A program made the translations under genes and the position numbers. 64,000 nucleotides of DNA, taken from positions 1,029,001-1,093,000 of the forward strand of contig NZ_CP107558.1 in assembly GCF_026427715.1 (NCBI RefSeq). The letters run 5' to 3'. Position 1 is the stretch's first letter. Each line of letters begins with the position of its first letter. Source of the DNA: Methylocystis sp. MJC1. Lineage in GTDB: Bacteria; Pseudomonadota; Alphaproteobacteria; Rhizobiales; Beijerinckiaceae. Below the pieces are notes generated by a model. The model was not told the DNA's origin and did not search any database. It saw only the letters and a list, made by a program, of their open reading frames with translations. This document shows positions 33,815 through 47,400 of this stretch, piece by piece.

Positions 33815-35349
33815 GCCGGACCTCCCGCGGTCGTCTCCATGACGCCCACAATGACGCTCGCGCCGGCGACGAGCCCGAGATAGGCGCGCGGATCCGTCGC
33901 GCCGACCGTGGCCGCCGGCAGGTAGGGGTAGAATGTCAGATCGAGCCGCGCGGGCCGGTTCTCCAGCTTGGCCAGCAGCAGCATCTTCACCGCGTCGAAG
34001 CTGATCGCGCCAAGACGCAGCGCCTCCGCAACCGCCTGTTCGACTTGATGCTGGTGAAAATCCTCCATCAGCCGCAGCACCTGGATGAACTCGCGACGCC
34101 CGCTATTCCCCATGCGCGCCTCCATCAGCCGCCGCAAGCGATGCACACAGTCGGCCAGACGCCAGTCGTCGAGCGGCGCGGCCTGATCGAGCGCGCGGCT
34201 CTTGTGTTCGAGCAAGGCGAGATAATGCAGCGGGTTGTAGATGAACTCGGCCTTGTCGTAGCTGCGCGCATGCACGGCGATCGTCTCCCCGCCGCAGACA
34301 ATCTCAACCCGATCGACATAGCCCTTCGCCAGCACCTCCCGATGGCCGTAACGCGTCGGGACCGAGTAATCATTGTTGCGGTAGCGCACCAGCGCCATCG
34401 ACGACACGCGCGTCGCGACTTTGTGGCAGGCGTCATAGGGCGCCGGCGGCGCCGGCAGGAATGCCGCCATATCCGCCTGCATGCGTTCGCCGATCGGCGT
34501 CGAATGACCACGCAGGATCGCCTGCCGGCGTTTCGTGCAGGCGTCCAGGAACCTCGCGTTCAGCGCCTCGAAACTCTCCGCCACGGGCAGCGGCGTCATG
34601 AAGTTGCGCCGGACATAGCCGACAAGCCCCTCGACCTTGCCCTTGTCGTTCCCCTTACCAGGCCGGCCAAAGCGATCGGCAAAAAGATAGTGGCTCTGGA
34701 GTTCCGCAAACATTTGCGAACGCAGACGCTCTCCACCCTTCACGATCCTCGCGACCGCGAGACGCGTATTGTCATACAGAATGGACTGCGGGACGCCGCC
34801 GAAAAAGGCGACCGCCGCGACATGGCCGTCGCAGAAGGCTTCCGCCGTCTCTGCCGGATAGGCCTTGACGAAGCAGCCGTCCGAATGCGGCAGGTCCACG
34901 CAGAAATAATGAAAGCGGACCTTCCTGCCGGCGATGTAACCGTCCGCCTCGCCAAAATCCGCCTGCGCATGCCCCGGGCGATGGCTGAGCGGAATAAACA
35001 TCTCGCGCGACCGCAACTGCGCCTGCGCGACATATTCCCGGACGATCGTGTAGCCGCCAGAAAACCCTTCTTCGTCCCGTAGCCGTTCGAATATCCGCTG
35101 CGCCGTGTGCCGCTGCTTGGCGTGAACAAGCCGGTCACCCGCCAGGACCTTGTCGATCCAGGCCATATAAGGCCCCAGCTTCTTCGAAATCGGTCGCTCC
35201 CGGCGCCGATATCCCGGCGGAACCGAATATTGGAGCATCTTCGTGATCGTATTGCGGTGCACGCCAAAGCGCCTCGCCGCTTCCCGGCGGCTCAGCCCTT
35301 CCGCCATCACCGCGCGTCTCACCCGGGCATAGAGTTCCACTGTGAACAT
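33811..35349 (-). CDS. istA: IS21-family transposase IstA
   Basis: 512 residues. N-terminal HTH (SRREAARRFGVHRNTITKML), an rve integrase core (HAQADFGEADGY, SILYDNTRLAV with the second Asp, and GKGNDKGKVEGLVGYVRRNF carrying the catalytic Glu) and a C-terminal beta domain. Intact and coupled to istB. Confidence 0.95.
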   Translation of the reverse strand: MFTVELYARVRRAVMAEGLSRREAARRFGVHRNTITKMLQYSVPPGYRRRERPISKKLGPYMAWIDKVLAGDRLVHAKQRHTAQRIFERLRDEEGFSGGYTIVREYVAQAQLRSREMFIPLSHRPGHAQADFGEADGYIAGRKVRFHYFCVDLPHSDGCFVKAYPAETAEAFCDGHVAAVAFFGGVPQSILYDNTRLAVARIVKGGERLRSQMFAELQSHYLFADRFGRPGKGNDKGKVEGLVGYVRRNFMTPLPVAESFEALNARFLDACTKRRQAILRGHSTPIGERMQADMAAFLPAPPAPYDACHKVATRVSSMALVRYRNNDYSVPTRYGHREVLAKGYVDRVEIVCGGETIAVHARSYDKAEFIYNPLHYLALLEHKSRALDQAAPLDDWRLADCVHRLRRLMEARMGNSGRREFIQVLRLMEDFHQHQVEQAVAEALRLGAISFDAVKMLLLAKLENRPARLDLTFYPYLPAATVGATDPRAYLGLVAGASVIVGVMETTAGGPA

Positions 35350-35411
35350 CCTTTCGGCCTCTCCATGCCAGTCGATGACATCAAGTTCGGCCTATCAGGA
35401 CCGGTACAATT

Positions 35412-38400
35412 TTGCGCCGCCGTCACAGCTGCCCGCAAAGCCGGTTCAGTGGTACACTTTGCCGCCGCTGTTCATACCACGGACAGGCTGCCTGCGAATC
35501 GTGCCATATAGCCGGGCGATTCAAAAATACGCCGCGACTTTGCTACGCCTGCCACAATGGCTCCGTAACCATTGGAAAGTCAAAAACGCATCCCCCAACA
35601 ACGGAAAAGTGTGAGGGCTGCCATCTAACGACGCTGTTCACCGACATTCGGGTGATTGATCACACGCAAGCGTCGGTTATTTGCGCGGCCTGCCATAACG
35701 GGCAGATCGCGCGAGGCAAGCCAGCGTTTCATATTCGAACGGCCGCGCCCTGCGAACTCTGTCACAAAACCACGACGAATTTCATGGTCGCCGTGAAGAT
35801 GGATCACACGGGCATCGTGAGCGGTTGCGCGACCTGCCACGATAATGTGCGTGCCCTCGGAAAACCGCCGAGACATATCGCGACCAACCTACCTTGTGAG
35901 GTTTGTCACAAGAGCACGGTGACGTTCGCTGGAGCAAAATATCAGCACCAGGCGTCGGACACCAACTGTTCGTCCTGCCACAATGGGACGACGGCGACCG
36001 GGCAGACGACGCCGCCGCACATCCCGGTCGCCGGCGTGCAGTGCTCGAACTGCCACAGCAACACGGCGTCGAGCTTCAAGACCTATACGATGAGCCATGC
36101 GGCGGTGAGCGCGGCGCGCTGCGACAGCTGCCACAACGGCTCCTATGTCGGCGAGGGAACGAAGGGGGCGCAGGGCACGGCGTCCTATCCCGGCCACGTC
36201 GCCGTCGCCGGGCGCGACTGCAAGAGCTGCCACGCCACGGCCGCGACGACCTTCACGAGCTGGGCGGGCGGCGTCTATCAGCACCAGGCGTCGGACACCA
36301 ATTGTTCGTCCTGCCACAACGGCACGACGGCGACCGGGCAGACGACGCCGCCGCACATCCCGGTCGCCGGCGTGCAGTGCTCGAACTGCCACAGCAATAC
36401 GGCGTCGAGCTTCAAGACCTATACGATGAGCCATGCGGCGGTGAGCGCGGCGCGCTGCGACAGCTGCCACAACGGCTCCTATGTCGGCGAGGGAACGAAG
36501 GGGGCGCAGGGCACGGCGTCCTATCCCGGCCACGTCGCCGTCGCCGGCCGCGACTGCAAGAGCTGCCACGCCACGGCCGCGACGACCTTCACGAGCTGGG
36601 CGGGCGGCGTCTATCAGCACCAGGCGTCCGACACCAACTGCGCCTCCTGCCACAACGGGACGACGGCGACCGGCCAGACGACGCCGCCGCACATCCCGGC
36701 GGCGGGCGTGCAGTGCTCGAACTGCCACAGCAATACGGCGTCGAGCTTCAAGACCTATACGATGAGCCATGCGGCGGTGAGCGCGGCGCGCTGCGACAGC
36801 TGCCACAACGGCTCCTACACGGGCGAGGGAACGAAGGGGGCGCAGGGCACGGCTTCCTATCCCGGCCACGTCGCCGTCGCCGGGCGCGACTGCAAGAGCT
36901 GCCACGCCACGGCCGCGACGACCTTCACGAGCTGGGCGGGCGGCGTCTATCAGCACCAGGCGTCGGACACCAATTGTTCGTCCTGCCACAATGGCACGAC
37001 GGCGACCGGCCAGACGACGCCGCCGCACATCCCGGCGGCGGGCGTGCAGTGCTCGAACTGCCACAGCAACACGGCGTCGAGCTTCAAGACCTATACGATG
37101 AGCCATGCGGCGGTGAGCGCGGCGCGCTGCGACAGCTGCCACAACGGCTCCTATGTCGGCGAGGGAACGAAGGGGGCGCAGGGCACGGCTTCCTATCCTG
37201 GCCACGTCGCCGTCGCCGGCCGCGACTGCAAGAGCTGCCACGCCACGGCCGCGACGACCTTCACGAGCTGGGCGGGCGGCGTCTATCAGCACCAGGCGTC
37301 GGACACCAATTGTTCGTCCTGCCACAATGGCACGACGGCGACCGGCCAGACGACGCCGCCGCACATCCCGGCGGCGGGCGTGCAGTGCTCGAACTGCCAC
37401 AGCAACACGGCGTCGAGCTTCAAGACCTATACGATGAGCCATGCGGCGGTGAGCGCGGCGCGCTGCGACAGCTGCCACAACGGCTCCTATGTCGGCGAGG
37501 GAACGAAGGGGGCGCAGGGCACGGCTTCCTATCCTGGCCACGTCGCCGTCGCCGGCCGCGACTGCAAGAGCTGCCACGCCACGGCCGCGACGACCTTCAC
37601 GAGCTGGGCGGGCGGCGTCTATCAGCACCAGGCGTCCGACACCAACTGCGCGTCCTGCCACAACGGCACGACGGCGACCGGGCAGACGACGCCGCCGCAC
37701 ATCCCGGCGGCCGGCGTGCAGTGCTCGAACTGCCACAGCAACACGGCGTCGAGCTTCAAGACCTATACGATGAGCCATGCGGCGGTGAGCGCGGCGCGCT
37801 GCGACAGCTGCCACAACGGCTCCTACACGGGCGAGGGAACGAAGGGGGCGCAGGGCACGGCGTCCTATCCCGGCCACGTCGCCGTCGCCGGCCGCGACTG
37901 CAAGAGCTGCCACGCCACGGCCGCGACGACCTTCACGAGCTGGGCGGGCGGCGTCTATCAGCACCAGGCGTCGGACACCAATTGTTCGTCCTGCCACAAT
38001 GGCACGACGGCGACCGGCCAGACGACGCCGCCGCACATCCCGGCGGCGGGCGTGCAGTGCTCGAACTGCCACAGCAACACGGCGTCGAGCTTCAAGACCT
38101 ATACGATGAGCCATGCGGCGGTGAGCGCGGCGCGCTGCGACAGCTGCCACAACGGCTCCTATGTCGGCGAGGGAACGAAGGGGGCGCAGGGCACGGCGTC
38201 CTATCCCGGCCACGTCGCCGTCGCCGGCCGCGACTGCAAGAGCTGCCACGCCACGGCCGCGACGACCTTCACGAGCTGGGCGGGCGGCGTCTATCAGCAC
38301 CAGGCGTCGGACACCAACTGCGCGTCCTGCCACAACGGCACGACGGCGACCGGCCAGACGACGCCGCCGCACATCCCGGTCGCCGGCGTGCAGTGCTCGA

Positions 38401-41400
38401 ACTGCCACAGCAACACGGCGTCGAGCTTCAAGACCTATACGATGAGCCATGCGGCGGTGAGCGCGGCGCGCTGCGACAGCTGCCACAACGGCTCCTATGT
38501 CGGCGAGGGAACGAAGGGGGCGCAGGGCACGGCGTCCTATCCCGGCCACGTCGCCGTCGCCGGCCGCGACTGCAAGAGCTGCCACGCCACGGCCGCGACG
38601 ACCTTCACGAGCTGGGCGGGCGGCGTCTATCAGCACCAGGCGTCCGACACCAACTGCGCGTCCTGCCACAACGGCACGACGGCGACCGGGCAGACGACGC
38701 CGCCGCACATCCCGGCGGCGGGCGTGCAGTGCTCGAACTGCCACAGCAATACGGCGTCGAGCTTCAAGACCTATACGATGAGCCATGCGGCGGTGAGCGC
38801 GGCGCGCTGCGACAGCTGCCACAACGGCTCCTATGTCGGCGAGGGAACGAAGGGGGCGCAGGGCACGGCGTCCTATCCCGGCCACGTCGCCGTCGCCGGC
38901 CGCGACTGCAAGAGCTGCCACGCCACGGCCGCGACGACCTTCACGAGCTGGGCGGGCGGCGTCTATCAGCACCAGGCGTCCGACACCAACTGCGCCTCCT
39001 GCCACAACGGGACGACGGCGACCGGCCAGACGACGCCGCCGCACATCCCGGCGGCGGGCGTGCAGTGCTCGAACTGCCACAGCAATACGGCGTCGAGCTT
39101 CAAGACCTATACGATGAGCCATGCGGCGGTGAGCGCGGCGCGCTGCGACAGCTGCCACAACGGCTCCTACACGGGCGAGGGAACGAAGGGGGCGCAGGGC
39201 ACGGCTTCCTATCCCGGCCACGTCGCCGTCGCCGGGCGCGACTGCAAGAGCTGCCACGCCACGGCCGCGACGACCTTCACGAGCTGGGCGGGCGGCGTCT
39301 ATCAGCACCAGGCGTCGGACACCAATTGTTCGTCCTGCCACAATGGCACGACGGCGACCGGCCAGACGACGCCGCCGCACATCCCGGCGGCGGGCGTGCA
39401 GTGCTCGAACTGCCACAGCAACACGGCGTCGAGCTTCAAGACCTATACGATGAGCCATGCGGCGGTGAGCGCGGCGCGCTGCGACAGCTGCCACAACGGC
39501 TCCTATGTCGGCGAGGGAACGAAGGGGGCGCAGGGCACGGCTTCCTATCCTGGCCACGTCGCCGTCGCCGGCCGCGACTGCAAGAGCTGCCACGCCACGG
39601 CCGCGACGACCTTCACGAGCTGGGCGGGCGGCGTCTATCAGCACCAGGCGTCGGACACCAATTGTTCGTCCTGCCACAATGGCACGACGGCGACCGGCCA
39701 GACGACGCCGCCGCACATCCCGGCGGCGGGCGTGCAGTGCTCGAACTGCCACAGCAACACGGCGTCGAGCTTCAAGACCTATACGATGAGCCATGCGGCG
39801 GTGAGCGCGGCGCGCTGCGACAGCTGCCACAACGGCTCCTATGTCGGCGAGGGAACGAAGGGGGCGCAGGGCACGGCTTCCTATCCTGGCCACGTCGCCG
39901 TCGCCGGCCGCGACTGCAAGAGCTGCCACGCCACGGCCGCGACGACCTTCACGAGCTGGGCGGGCGGCGTCTATCAGCACCAGGCGTCCGACACCAACTG
40001 CGCGTCCTGCCACAACGGCACGACGGCGACCGGGCAGACGACGCCGCCGCACATCCCGGCGGCCGGCGTGCAGTGCTCGAACTGCCACAGCAACACGGCG
40101 TCGAGCTTCAAGACCTATACGATGAGCCATGCGGCGGTGAGCGCGGCGCGCTGCGACAGCTGCCACAACGGCTCCTACACGGGCGAGGGAACGAAGGGGG
40201 CGCAGGGCACGGCGTCCTATCCCGGCCACGTCGCCGTCGCCGGCCGCGACTGCAAGAGCTGCCACGCCACGGCCGCGACGACCTTCACGAGCTGGGCGGG
40301 CGGCGTCTATCAGCACCAGGCGTCGGACACCAATTGTTCGTCCTGCCACAATGGCACGACGGCGACCGGCCAGACGACGCCGCCGCACATCCCGGCGGCG
40401 GGCGTGCAGTGCTCGAACTGCCACAGCAACACGGCGTCGAGCTTCAAGACCTATACGATGAGCCATGCGGCGGTGAGCGCGGCGCGCTGCGACAGCTGCC
40501 ACAACGGCTCCTATGTCGGCGAGGGAACGAAGGGGGCGCAGGGCACGGCGTCCTATCCCGGCCACGTCGCCGTCGCCGGCCGCGACTGCAAGAGCTGCCA
40601 CGCCACGGCCGCGACGACCTTCACGAGCTGGGCGGGCGGCGTCTATCAGCACCAGGCGTCCGACACCAACTGCGCGTCCTGCCACAACGGGACGACGGCG
40701 ACCGGGCAGACGACGCCGCCGCACATCCCGGCGGCCGGCGTGCAGTGCTCGAACTGCCACAGCAACACGGCGTCGAGCTTCAAGACCTATACGATGAGCC
40801 ATGCGGCGGTGAGCGCGGCGCGCTGCGACAGCTGCCACAACGGCTCCTACACGGGCGAGGGAACGAAGGGGGCGCAGGGCACGGCGTCCTATCCCGGCCA
40901 CGTCGCCGTCGCCGGCCGCGACTGCAAGAGCTGCCACGCCACGGCCGCGACGACCTTCACGAGCTGGGCGGGCGGCGTCTATCAGCACCAGGCGTCGGAC
41001 ACCAATTGTTCGTCCTGCCACAATGGCACGACGGCGACCGGCCAGACGACGCCGCCGCACATCCCGGCGGCGGGCGTGCAGTGCTCGAACTGCCACAGCA
41101 ACACGGCGTCGAGCTTCAAGACCTATACGATGAGCCATGCGGCGGTGAGCGCGGCGCGCTGCGACAGCTGCCACAACGGCTCCTATGTCGGCGAGGGAAC
41201 GAAGGGGGCGCAGGGCACGGCGTCCTATCCCGGCCACGTCGCCGTCGCCGGCCGCGACTGCAAGAGCTGCCACGCGAACGCGGCGACGACCTTCACGAGC
41301 TGGGCGGGCGGCGTCTATCAGCACCAGGCGTCGGACACCAACTGCGCGTCCTGCCACAATGGCACGACGGCGACCGGCCAGACGACGCCGCCGCACATCC

Positions 41401-44400
41401 CGGCGGCCGGCGTGCAGTGCTCGAACTGCCACAGCAATACGGCGTCGAGCTTCAAGACCTATACGATGAGCCATGCGGCGGTGAGCGCGGCGCGCTGCGA
41501 CAGCTGCCACAACGGCTCCTATGTCGGCGAGGGAACGAAGGGGGCGCAGGGCACGGCGTCCTATCCCGGCCACGTCGCCGTCGCCGGCCGCGACTGCAAG
41601 AGCTGCCACGCCACGGCCGCGACGACCTTCACGAGCTGGGCGGGCGGCGTCTATCAGCACCAGGCGTCGGACACCAACTGTTCGTCCTGCCACAATGGGA
41701 CGACGGCGACCGGCCAGACGACGCCGCCGCACATCCCGGCGGCCGGCGTGCAGTGCTCGAACTGCCACAGCAATACGGCGTCGAGCTTCAAGACCTATAC
41801 GATGAGCCATGCGGCGGTGAGCGCGGCGCGCTGCGACAGCTGCCACAACGGCTCCTATGTCGGCGAGGGAACGAAGGGGGCGCAGGGCACGGCGTCCTAT
41901 CCCGGCCACGTCGCCGTCGCCGGCCGCGACTGCAAGAGCTGCCACGCCACGGCCGCGACGACCTTCACGAGCTGGGCGGGCGGCGTCTATCAGCACCAGG
42001 CGTCCGACACCAACTGCGCCTCCTGCCACAACGGGACGACGGCGACCGGCCAGACGACGCCGCCGCACATCCCGGCGGCCGGCGTGCAGTGCTCGAACTG
42101 CCACAGCAATACGGCGTCGAGCTTCAAGACCTATACGATGAGCCATGCGGCGGTGAGCGCGGCGCGCTGCGACAGCTGCCACAACGGCTCCTATGTCGGC
42201 GAGGGAACGAAGGGGGCGCAGGGCACGGCGTCCTATCCCGGCCACGTCGCCGTCGCCGGCCGCGACTGCAAGAGCTGCCACGCGAACGCGGCGACGACCT
42301 TCACGAGCTGGGCGGGCGGCGTCTATCAGCACCAGGCGTCGGACACCAACTGTTCGTCCTGCCACAATGGGACGACGGCGACCGGCCAGACGACGCCGCC
42401 GCACATCCCGGCGGCCGGCGTGCAGTGCTCGAACTGCCACAGCAATACGGCGTCGAGCTTCAAGACCTATACGATGAGCCATGCGGCGGTGAGCGCGGCG
42501 CGCTGCGACAGCTGCCACAACGGCTCCTATGTCGGCGAGGGAACGAAGGGGGCGCAGGGCACGGCGTCCTATCCCGGCCACGTCGCCGTCGCCGGCCGCG
42601 ACTGCAAGAGCTGCCACGCGAACGCGGCGACGACCTTCACGAGCTGGGCGGGCGGCGTCTATCAGCACCAGGCGTCGGACACCAACTGTTCGTCCTGCCA
42701 CAATGGGACGACGGCGACCGGCCAGACGACGCCGCCGCACATCCCGGCGGCGGGCGTGCAGTGCTCGAACTGCCACAGCAACACGGCGTCGAGCTTCAAG
42801 ACCTATACGATGAGCCATGCGGCGGTGAGCGCGGCGCGCTGCGACAGCTGCCACAACGGCTCCTATGTCGGCGAGGGAACGAAGGGGGCGCAGGGCACGG
42901 CGTCCTATCCCGGCCACGTCGCCGTCGCCGGCCGCGACTGCAAGAGCTGCCACGCGAACGCGGCGACGACCTTCACGAGCTGGGCGGGCGGCGTCTATCA
43001 GCACCAGGCGTCGGACACCAACTGTTCGTCCTGCCACAATGGGACGACGGCGACCGGCCAGACGACGCCGCCGCACATCCCGGCGGCCGGCGTGCAGTGC
43101 TCGAACTGCCACAGCAATACGGCGTCGAGCTTCAAGACCTATACGATGAGCCATGCGGCGGTGAGCGCGGCGCGCTGCGACAGCTGCCACAACGGCTCCT
43201 ATGTCGGCGAGGGAACGAAGGGGGCGCAGGGCACGGCGTCCTATCCCGGCCACGTCGCCGTCGCTGGCCGCGACTGCAAGAGCTGCCACGCCACGGCCGC
43301 GACGACCTTCACGAGCTGGGCGGGCGGCGTCTATCAGCACCAGGCGTCGGACACCAACTGTTCGTCCTGCCACAATGGGACGACGGCGACCGGCCAGACG
43401 ACGCCGCCGCACATCCCGGTCGCCGGCGTGCAGTGCTCGAACTGCCACAGCAACACGGCGTCGAGCTTCAAGACCTATACGATGAGCCATGCGGCGGTGA
43501 GCGCGGCGCGCTGCGACAGCTGCCACAACGGCTCCTATGTCGGCGAGGGAACGAAGGGGGCGCAGGGCACGGCGTCCTATCCCGGCCACGTCGCCGTCGC
43601 CGGCCGCGACTGCAAGAGCTGCCACGCGAACGCGGCGACGACCTTCACGAGCTGGGCGGGCGGCGTCTATCAGCACCAGGCGTCGGACACCAACTGTTCG
43701 TCCTGCCACAATGGGACGACGGCGACCGGCCAGACGACGCCGCCGCACATCCCGGTCGCCGGCGTGCAGTGCTCGAACTGCCACAGCAATACGGCGTCGA
43801 GCTTCAAGACCTATACGATGAGCCATGCGGCGGTGAGCGCGGCGCGCTGCGACAGCTGCCACAACGGCTCCTATGTCGGCGAGGGAACGAAGGGGGCGCA
43901 GGGCACGGCGTCCTATCCTGGCCACGTCGCCGTCGCCGGCCGCGACTGCAAGAGCTGCCACGCCACGGCCGCGACGACCTTCACGAGCTGGGCGGGCGGC
44001 GTCTATCAGCACCAGGCGTCGGACACCAATTGTTCGTCCTGCCACAACGGCACGACGGCGACCGGGCAGACGACGCCGCCGCACATCCCGGTCGCCGGCG
44101 TGCAGTGCTCGAACTGCCACAGCAATACGGCGTCGAGCTTCAAGACCTATACGATGAGCCATGCGGCGGTGAGCGCGGCGCGCTGCGACAGCTGCCACAA
44201 CGGCTCCTATGTCGGCGAGGGAACGAAGGGGGCGCAGGGCACGGCGTCCTATCCCGGCCACGTCGCCGTCGCCGGCCGCGACTGCAAGAGCTGCCACGCC
44301 ACGGCCGCGACGACCTTCACGAGCTGGGCGGGCGGCGTCTATCAGCACCAGGCGTCCGACACCAACTGCGCCTCCTGCCACAACGGGACGACGGCGACCG

Positions 44401-47400
44401 GCCAGACGACGCCGCCGCACATCCCGGCGGCGGGCGTGCAGTGCTCGAACTGCCACAGCAATACGGCGTCGAGCTTCAAGACCTATACGATGAGCCATGC
44501 GGCGGTGAGCGCGGCGCGCTGCGACAGCTGCCACAACGGCTCCTACACGGGCGAGGGAACGAAGGGGGCGCAGGGCACGGCTTCCTATCCCGGCCACGTC
44601 GCCGTCGCCGGGCGCGACTGCAAGAGCTGCCACGCCACGGCCGCGACGACCTTCACGAGCTGGGCGGGCGGCGTCTATCAGCACCAGGCGTCGGACACCA
44701 ATTGTTCGTCCTGCCACAATGGCACGACGGCGACCGGCCAGACGACGCCGCCGCACATCCCGGCGGCGGGCGTGCAGTGCTCGAACTGCCACAGCAACAC
44801 GGCGTCGAGCTTCAAGACCTATACGATGAGCCATGCGGCGGTGAGCGCGGCGCGCTGCGACAGCTGCCACAACGGCTCCTATGTCGGCGAGGGAACGAAG
44901 GGGGCGCAGGGCACGGCTTCCTATCCTGGCCACGTCGCCGTCGCCGGCCGCGACTGCAAGAGCTGCCACGCCACGGCCGCGACGACCTTCACGAGCTGGG
45001 CGGGCGGCGTCTATCAGCACCAGGCGTCGGACACCAATTGTTCGTCCTGCCACAATGGCACGACGGCGACCGGCCAGACGACGCCGCCGCACATCCCGGC
45101 GGCGGGCGTGCAGTGCTCGAACTGCCACAGCAACACGGCGTCGAGCTTCAAGACCTATACGATGAGCCATGCGGCGGTGAGCGCGGCGCGCTGCGACAGC
45201 TGCCACAACGGCTCCTATGTCGGCGAGGGAACGAAGGGGGCGCAGGGCACGGCTTCCTATCCTGGCCACGTCGCCGTCGCCGGCCGCGACTGCAAGAGCT
45301 GCCACGCCACGGCCGCGACGACCTTCACGAGCTGGGCGGGCGGCGTCTATCAGCACCAGGCGTCCGACACCAACTGCGCGTCCTGCCACAACGGCACGAC
45401 GGCGACCGGGCAGACGACGCCGCCGCACATCCCGGCGGCCGGCGTGCAGTGCTCGAACTGCCACAGCAACACGGCGTCGAGCTTCAAGACCTATACGATG
45501 AGCCATGCGGCGGTGAGCGCGGCGCGCTGCGACAGCTGCCACAACGGCTCCTACACGGGCGAGGGAACGAAGGGGGCGCAGGGCACGGCGTCCTATCCCG
45601 GCCACGTCGCCGTCGCCGGCCGCGACTGCAAGAGCTGCCACGCCACGGCCGCGACGACCTTCACGAGCTGGGCGGGCGGCGTCTATCAGCACCAGGCGTC
45701 GGACACCAATTGTTCGTCCTGCCACAATGGCACGACGGCGACCGGCCAGACGACGCCGCCGCACATCCCGGCGGCGGGCGTGCAGTGCTCGAACTGCCAC
45801 AGCAACACGGCGTCGAGCTTCAAGACCTATACGATGAGCCATGCGGCGGTGAGCGCGGCGCGCTGCGACAGCTGCCACAACGGCTCCTATGTCGGCGAGG
45901 GAACGAAGGGGGCGCAGGGCACGGCGTCCTATCCCGGCCACGTCGCCGTCGCCGGCCGCGACTGCAAGAGCTGCCACGCCACGGCCGCGACGACCTTCAC
46001 GAGCTGGGCGGGCGGCGTCTATCAGCACCAGGCGTCGGACACCAACTGCGCGTCCTGCCACAACGGCACGACGGCGACCGGCCAGACGACGCCGCCGCAC
46101 ATCCCGGTCGCCGGCGTGCAGTGCTCGAACTGCCACAGCAACACGGCGTCGAGCTTCAAGACCTATACGATGAGCCATGCGGCGGTGAGCGCGGCGCGCT
46201 GCGACAGCTGCCACAACGGGTCCTATGTCGGCGAGGGAACGAAGGGGGCGCAGGGCACGGCGTCCTATCCCGGCCACGTCGCCGTCGCCGGCCGCGACTG
46301 CAAGAGCTGCCACGCCACGGCCGCGACGACCTTCACGAGCTGGGCGGGCGGCGTCTATCAGCACCAGGCGTCCGACACCAACTGCGCGTCCTGCCACAAC
46401 GGCACGACGGCGACCGGGCAGACGACGCCGCCGCACATCCCGGTCGCCGGCGTGCAGTGCTCGAACTGCCACAGCAATACGGCGTCGAGCTTCAAGACCT
46501 ATACGATGAGCCATGCGGCGGTGAGCGCGGCGCGCTGCGACAGCTGCCACAACGGCTCCTATGTCGGCGAGGGAACGAAGGGGGCGCAGGGCACGGCTTC
46601 CTATCCCGGCCACGTCGCCGTCGCCGGGCGCGACTGCAAGAGCTGCCACGCCACGGCCGCGACGACCTTCACGAGCTGGGCGGGCGGCGTCTATCAGCAC
46701 CAGGCGTCCGACACCAACTGCGCCTCCTGCCACAACGGGACGACGGCGACCGGCCAGACGACGCCGCCGCACATCCCGGCGGCGGGCGTGCAGTGCTCGA
46801 ACTGCCACAGCAATACGGCGTCGAGCTTCAAGACCTATACGATGAGCCATGCGGCGGTGAGCGCGGCGCGCTGCGACAGCTGCCACAACGGCTCCTATGT
46901 CGGCGAGGGAACGAAGGGGGCGCAGGGCACGGCGTCCTATCCCGGCCACGTCGCCGTCGCCGGCCGCGACTGCAAGAGCTGCCACGCCACGGCCGCGACG
47001 ACCTTCACGAGCTGGGCGGGCGGCGTCTATCAGCACCAGGCGTCGGACACCAATTGTTCGTCCTGCCACAACGGGACGACGGCGACCGGCCAGACGACGC
47101 CGCCGCACATCCCGGCGGCCGGCGTGCAGTGCTCGAACTGCCACAGCAATACGGCGTCGAGCTTCAAGACCTATACGATGAGCCATGCGGCGGTGAGCGC
47201 GGCGCGCTGCGACAGCTGCCACAACGGCTCCTACACGGGCGAGGGAACGAAGGGGGCGCAGGGCACGGCTTCCTATCCCGGCCACGTCGCCGTCGCCGGC
47301 CGCGACTGCAAGAGCTGCCACGCCACGGCCGCGACGACCTTCACGAGCTGGGCGGGCGGCGTCTATCAGCACCAGGCGTCGGACACCAACTGCGCGTCCT

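Larger units (their letters stand above)
32817..35476. mobile_element. IS21-family insertion sequence
   Basis: 2,660 bp. The left end TGTCAATGGCGGGGACAAAA and the complement of the right end TATGAACAGCGGCGGCAAAG align at most positions, and inner copies of GGCGGCGCAAAANTGTACCGGT occur near both ends (32847-32868 and close to 35417), the multiple-terminal-repeat pattern of IS21. Both transposition genes are intact and a 5-bp target duplication remains, so the insertion looks recent. Confidence 0.9.

Noticed and set aside
35412..35476. TTG at 35412 as the true start of the giant cytochrome
   Set aside because: It lies inside the IS21 end; the native N-terminus with a signal peptide is at 32570-32816.
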